Assembly: GCA_052143835.1 (NCBI GenBank)
Contig: JBKQRV010000093.1
Coordinates: 1-64,000, forward strand
DNA: 64,000 nt
DNA from: DASPPM01 sp052143835
Lineage (GTDB): Bacteria; Pseudomonadota; Alphaproteobacteria; JACZXZ01
Direction: 5' to 3'
Shown: one piece after another, positions 60,690-64,000 of the stretch
How the letters are laid out: every line of letters begins with the position of its first letter
Position numbering within the stretch: the stretch's first letter is position 1
Translations under genes and position numbers: made by a program
The notes under the pieces: model-generated
The model's input: the letters and a program-made list of their open reading frames with translations, nothing else
Told to the model about the DNA's origin: nothing
Databases searched by the model: none

Positions 60690-61700
60690 ATGAGTGATCT
60701 TGGAAGCCGCCGCGAGAGGGACGTTCGGCCGCCGGGCGGCCTAGCGACGGCCGGTCGTGGACGCACGCGGACGCCCACCCCCGCATCGGACACGCCAAGA
60801 TGCAGCGTCTGCGGCTGCAGCGAGCGCGTGCCCGTGTTCCATGCCCGCGATTACGAGCACGGCGTGCCTGGCGAATGGCTGGTCGTTCGCTGTCCCCGAT
60901 GCAATCTCATGTTCCTCTCGCCGATGCCGGCGGACGAGGAGCTGGCTTCATTTTACCCTTCGAATTACTCGGCCTATCAAAGCGGTTCGCCGTTGGCCTG
61001 GTTGTTTCGTAGCGTCTATCGACTCGACGCGCGGCGCATTCGGCGGCTCATCGGCGAGCGCGGCCGCATTCTCGACGTCGGCTGCGGCAACGGCGATGCG
61101 CTTCTCCAGATCGGGCCGTACGGAAAGTGGGACCTCTGCGGCGTCGAGCTGAACGGTGCGGCGGTCGAGAAGGCCAGGAGTGCCGGTGTTTCGGTCCAGC
61201 AAGGTGACCTCGCCAGCTGCAATTTTCCGGATGCGAGCATGCGGCTCATCCGCATGGGGCACGTCATCGAGCACGTGCCCCGGCCGGCCGACACCTTGCG
61301 GCGTGCCTATGCGTTGCTGGAGCCGGGGGGCGTGCTCTATGGCGAGACGCCGAGCACGGATTGCCTCGATTTTCGTTTGTTCGGCAAATACTGGGGGGCT
61401 CTCCACGTCCCGCGCCACCTTTTTTTCTTCGACGGGCGCAATCTGAGGCGCGCGTTGGAGCAGGCCGGCTTCGTCGACGTGTCGATCGCGCCGCGGCTGA
61501 GGACGGTCGGTTGGTCGTGCGGCGTGCAAAATTACCTGGCCGACCGCGCCGGCCTGCGCATACCGGAAGCGGGCCGCGTGCGCTGGTATCTACTTCTCAT
61601 CATTTGTTTTCTTCCGCTCACGCTCCTGCAGTCGCTATCCGGCAAGACGGCGACCGTCGCGTTCACGGCGCGCAAACCCGGCGGCGTGGGCCGTCGATGA
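60690..61700 (+). CDS. Class I SAM methyltransferase with zinc ribbon and C-terminal hydrophobic segment
   Basis: This is a 336-residue protein. Cys38, Cys41, Cys68 and Cys71 (CSVC, CPRC) make the zinc ribbon, with NLMFLSPMPADEELASFYPS after it. The Rossmann core has ILDVGCGNGDALLQIG, LCGVELNGAAVEKARS, MRLIRMGHVIEHVPRP and LLEPGGVLYGETPSTDCLDF. Near the C-terminus RWYLLLIICFLPLTLLQSLS is hydrophobic enough to insert in the membrane, placing the enzyme at the lipid-linked glycan. It belongs to the group of 4941-5837 and 46049-46993. The next gene starts within its stop (ATGATG at 61697), so it is translationally coupled to a YfhO-like membrane protein. Confidence 0.9.
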   Translation: MSDLGSRRERDVRPPGGLATAGRGRTRTPTPASDTPRCSVCGCSERVPVFHARDYEHGVPGEWLVVRCPRCNLMFLSPMPADEELASFYPSNYSAYQSGSPLAWLFRSVYRLDARRIRRLIGERGRILDVGCGNGDALLQIGPYGKWDLCGVELNGAAVEKARSAGVSVQQGDLASCNFPDASMRLIRMGHVIEHVPRPADTLRRAYALLEPGGVLYGETPSTDCLDFRLFGKYWGALHVPRHLFFFDGRNLRRALEQAGFVDVSIAPRLRTVGWSCGVQNYLADRAGLRIPEAGRVRWYLLLIICFLPLTLLQSLSGKTATVAFTARKPGGVGRR

Positions 61701-63991
61701 TGCTCGACTCCAGACGGCTCATGCTGGCCGTCGCGTTTGCCTGGGCGGCGCTCCACCTCGCCTTCCTCGGACAATTCATCTATCACGACAGCTGGAAGCA
61801 CAACTTTCCCATGCTCTACGACCTCGCGCAGCAGAGCAGCTGCCGCGGCCTACCGTCTTGGCTCTGGACTCCCGATAGCGGCACGCCGACGCTTATCTAC
61901 GTCATCAGCACGAGCTTGACGCAGATTCTGCGCGCGCCGGCGCTTTATCTTCTGGGCTGCGTGCATCCCGGTCTCGTCGCCAGCGTTTATTACCACAAGG
62001 CGGTTACCTATCTCGGCTACTTCGGCTTGGCGCTCGGCATGTACGTGCTCGGCAGGCTGCTGCTCCAGCACCGCATGTCGGCGGTCTATCTGTTCGCCGC
62101 GACCCTCTTCGCCGGGCTTTGTCTCCAGGCGGCTCATTCCGACCAGGTCGTCACCATCACTTTCTGGTTTCCTTGGACGGCTGCCTGCGGCGTGCTCTAC
62201 CACCGCCATTACGACTCCTTGAGCGGAAGTCGCTATCTCAATCTCGCCGTTCTTTTCGTCTGCCTGCAGTCGTTCGACCAATATCCCCACTTCCAGGTCA
62301 TTGCCGTCGGAGCCGCGGCCGCGATTTACGCGCTCTTCGAGCGGCGGCGCGCGCTCGCGGCCCTTCGCATGCACTGGCGGCGGCTTTGGCCTTCGGCGCT
62401 CGTGCTCGGCTTGACGATCTCGCATTTCCTGATCTTACGCGGCGCCGTGAGCGGCTACGCGCCGTCCCTGCGCACCGCCCTCGTCGTCGACCCCACCCTT
62501 TTCAGCGAAAGCGGTTTCGTGCAGCCAACAGCCTTGATCGGCAGCATCCTGCCGACCAGTCTGCTTGCCGGTTTCGAGGCGCTTAAAAGCGACATGGAAA
62601 ACTTCTTTGAGTATTTGCGGGTGGCCCCGCATACGGCTTGGTCAATCTTCCGCCTCGACGAGCTCGCCTTCTATGTCGGCGTCGTGCCACTCGTGCTTGC
62701 TGCCGTCTTCCTGTTGCGCCCGGGCATGGCGAGATTGAGGCTCGGCTGGGTCATTTGGATCACCGTGATCTTTGCCGTGTCGCTGGAGCAGACGCGACTG
62801 TATCTCTTCTTGTTCCACTACGTCCCCTTCTTCGATCTGTTCCGCTCGTACTTCCTGTTCATTCTGTTCGTGATGCTGGGCGTCCTCGTGATCAGCGCTT
62901 ACGGCTTCGACGCGGTCCTGACCCTGCCCGACGTTGCGCGCCGCGCGGTGCTGCGGCGCGCCGGCCTCGCCCTTTTCATCATGGTTCTCGGGGCGGTCAT
63001 CGCGCTCCTGTCGATGGCTGCTTTCGATCCGAATCCCTTGCATCTGTTATTGACCCTCAAGGGGCCGCTTCTCAGGGACCTTCTCATCACTGCAGCCGCA
63101 TACCCGGCGCTCCTTTACGCGGCATGGCCGAACGTTCTGCCTGAGCGCCGGGGCCTTGCCTTGATCGCGGTCATGGTGCTTTCGCAGGTGATTTACACGG
63201 CGGGCACCTATTCTCAGGTCGCGATCGCGCAGCCGCGGCTTTTCGCCGAATTCGGGCTCGAGCGCTCCGAGTTGGAGCCCTTCGATGCCGCGATCCGCGG
63301 CGACCCCAATGCGGTCCAAAGAAAGCTCTGCGCGCAATTCGCCGAGTGTTACCTCTCGCGCCGGCCGTCGGTGTCGCTCCGTCGCGACCTCGAGGGCACG
63401 TTCTTGCGGTCGCGGCGCGGGGCCGTGTTCGTTCGGCACCTCAGCCTGCCCGTCGCCGAGGCCCTGCTGGGGTTGACGATGCCGGTATTCTGGACCAGCC
63501 GTCACCTCGAGGAAATCGATTCGGATGACTCCCTCGTTGAGCGCCTAAATGCCCACGATACGGACATCGCGCTCTTTCTTCGCGAGGTCGCCTATGTCAA
63601 GAAGCGCGCCTTCGAAAAGCTCGCGGCCGGCCAGGATGCGGGCGGGGAATGGGCGGATCACGTCGAGCTGCGCAAGCTGGAGTGGGGCCGGGATGTCGTC
63701 CGGCTTTCATACAATGCCGATAAGCCGGTGCTCTTGAATGCCTCGATCACCTGCACGTCCGAGTGGACGGCCAGCGTTGACGGCAAGGAGATTCCGCTCG
63801 TTTGCGCCAACGTCGATGGACTCTTGCTGCGGCTGCCGCCAGGTGCAGGGACCGTCACGCTCCACTATCGAGACCGCTGGAGCGATTTCGTATTCGACAC
63901 GCGGTATGTGCTTTTGGCAATCGCCCTCTTCGGCATCATACGGTTGGCGGGAGCGGCTCTGCGGCGGCGTTCGGCCGCTTTGCGCCCCTGA
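61697..63991 (+). CDS. Very large polytopic membrane protein, YfhO-like
   Basis: This is a 764-residue protein from ATG 61697, overlapping the preceding stop; a second ATG follows at 61700. About 12 helices are followed by a soluble domain and a terminal helix. Landmarks shared with 28929-31343 are FIYHDSWKHNFPMLYDLA, TPDSGTPTLIYVISTSLTQ, ATLFAGLCLQAAHSDQVV, LYLFLFHYVPFFDLFRSYFL and CAQFAECYLSRRPSVSLRRD. The closing domain is the clearest YfhO signature here: EWTASVDGKEIPLVCANVDG followed by LRLPPGAGTVTLHYRD and a last helix. YfhO proteins assist glycosylation of surface polymers from lipid-linked sugars; the substrate here is unknown. The gene ends 9 bp before the window edge. Confidence 0.88.
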   Translation: MMLDSRRLMLAVAFAWAALHLAFLGQFIYHDSWKHNFPMLYDLAQQSSCRGLPSWLWTPDSGTPTLIYVISTSLTQILRAPALYLLGCVHPGLVASVYYHKAVTYLGYFGLALGMYVLGRLLLQHRMSAVYLFAATLFAGLCLQAAHSDQVVTITFWFPWTAACGVLYHRHYDSLSGSRYLNLAVLFVCLQSFDQYPHFQVIAVGAAAAIYALFERRRALAALRMHWRRLWPSALVLGLTISHFLILRGAVSGYAPSLRTALVVDPTLFSESGFVQPTALIGSILPTSLLAGFEALKSDMENFFEYLRVAPHTAWSIFRLDELAFYVGVVPLVLAAVFLLRPGMARLRLGWVIWITVIFAVSLEQTRLYLFLFHYVPFFDLFRSYFLFILFVMLGVLVISAYGFDAVLTLPDVARRAVLRRAGLALFIMVLGAVIALLSMAAFDPNPLHLLLTLKGPLLRDLLITAAAYPALLYAAWPNVLPERRGLALIAVMVLSQVIYTAGTYSQVAIAQPRLFAEFGLERSELEPFDAAIRGDPNAVQRKLCAQFAECYLSRRPSVSLRRDLEGTFLRSRRGAVFVRHLSLPVAEALLGLTMPVFWTSRHLEEIDSDDSLVERLNAHDTDIALFLREVAYVKKRAFEKLAAGQDAGGEWADHVELRKLEWGRDVVRLSYNADKPVLLNASITCTSEWTASVDGKEIPLVCANVDGLLLRLPPGAGTVTLHYRDRWSDFVFDTRYVLLAIALFGIIRLAGAALRRRSAALRP

Positions 63992-64000
63992 GTCTGGTTC

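Noticed and set aside
1..64000. tRNA, rRNA, CRISPR arrays, insertion sequences, phage or plasmid genes, Wzx/Wzy or ABC exporter genes
   Set aside because: I looked for their characteristic motifs and repeats on both strands and saw none that I could support.

Overview
The window is GC-rich and densely coded, with GTG and TTG starts alongside ATG. This suits an alphaproteobacterium (Rhodospirillales or Hyphomicrobiales type), but no ribosomal or taxonomic marker gene is present, so the assignment is an inference. I see no tRNA, rRNA, CRISPR array, transposase or phage gene. About 45 protein genes are supported. Almost all fit one theme: assembly and decoration of a cell-surface glycan or glycolipid.

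Layout. 1-12.8 kb: a methyltransferase cut by the left edge, a divergent pair of large polytopic membrane proteins, four SAM methyltransferases, two family-2 glycosyltransferases and a flippase-like membrane protein. 13.1-22.2 kb: a same-strand operon-like run with a two-subunit thiamine-diphosphate E1 enzyme, two DegT-type sugar aminotransferases, a PIG-L deacetylase-like protein, an MBOAT O-acyltransferase and two tandem SGNH-like proteins. 22.3-37.2 kb: eight consecutive large polytopic membrane proteins, including a two-gene module present twice. 37.3-43.5 kb: a membrane desaturase behind a good sigma-70 promoter, an acyltransferase-3/DUF5989 pair, an SGNH-like protein, and a methyltransferase-glycosyltransferase fusion. 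43.7-54.4 kb: three more members of one polytopic family around an operon for a C-methylated sugar (zinc-ribbon methyltransferase, sugar C-methyltransferase, GDP-mannose-dehydratase-like SDR, glycosyltransferase-methyltransferase fusion). 54.8-64 kb: a membrane glycosyltransferase, methyltransferases, a second acyltransferase 3, a pair of small membrane proteins with winged-helix-like tails, and a YfhO-like giant.

How the genes may work together (inference). Soluble enzymes make unusual nucleotide sugars: aminated, possibly two-carbon-branched by the E1 pair, and C-methylated. GT-A glycosyltransferases load sugars onto lipid carriers. Thirteen large membrane proteins, most without a named family but with GT-C-like layouts, could transfer lipid-linked sugars on the periplasmic side. 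MBOAT/SGNH, two acyltransferase-3 proteins and about eleven methyltransferases would decorate the product.

The strongest candidates for something undescribed are: (i) a five-member family of ~500-550 residue polytopic proteins with a shared C-terminal signature; (ii) its pairing with a second family in a duplicated two-gene module; (iii) small 4-helix/winged-helix membrane proteins, one of which matches the N-terminal domain of a 759-residue membrane protein; and (iv) two methyltransferase/glycosyltransferase fusions in opposite domain order.
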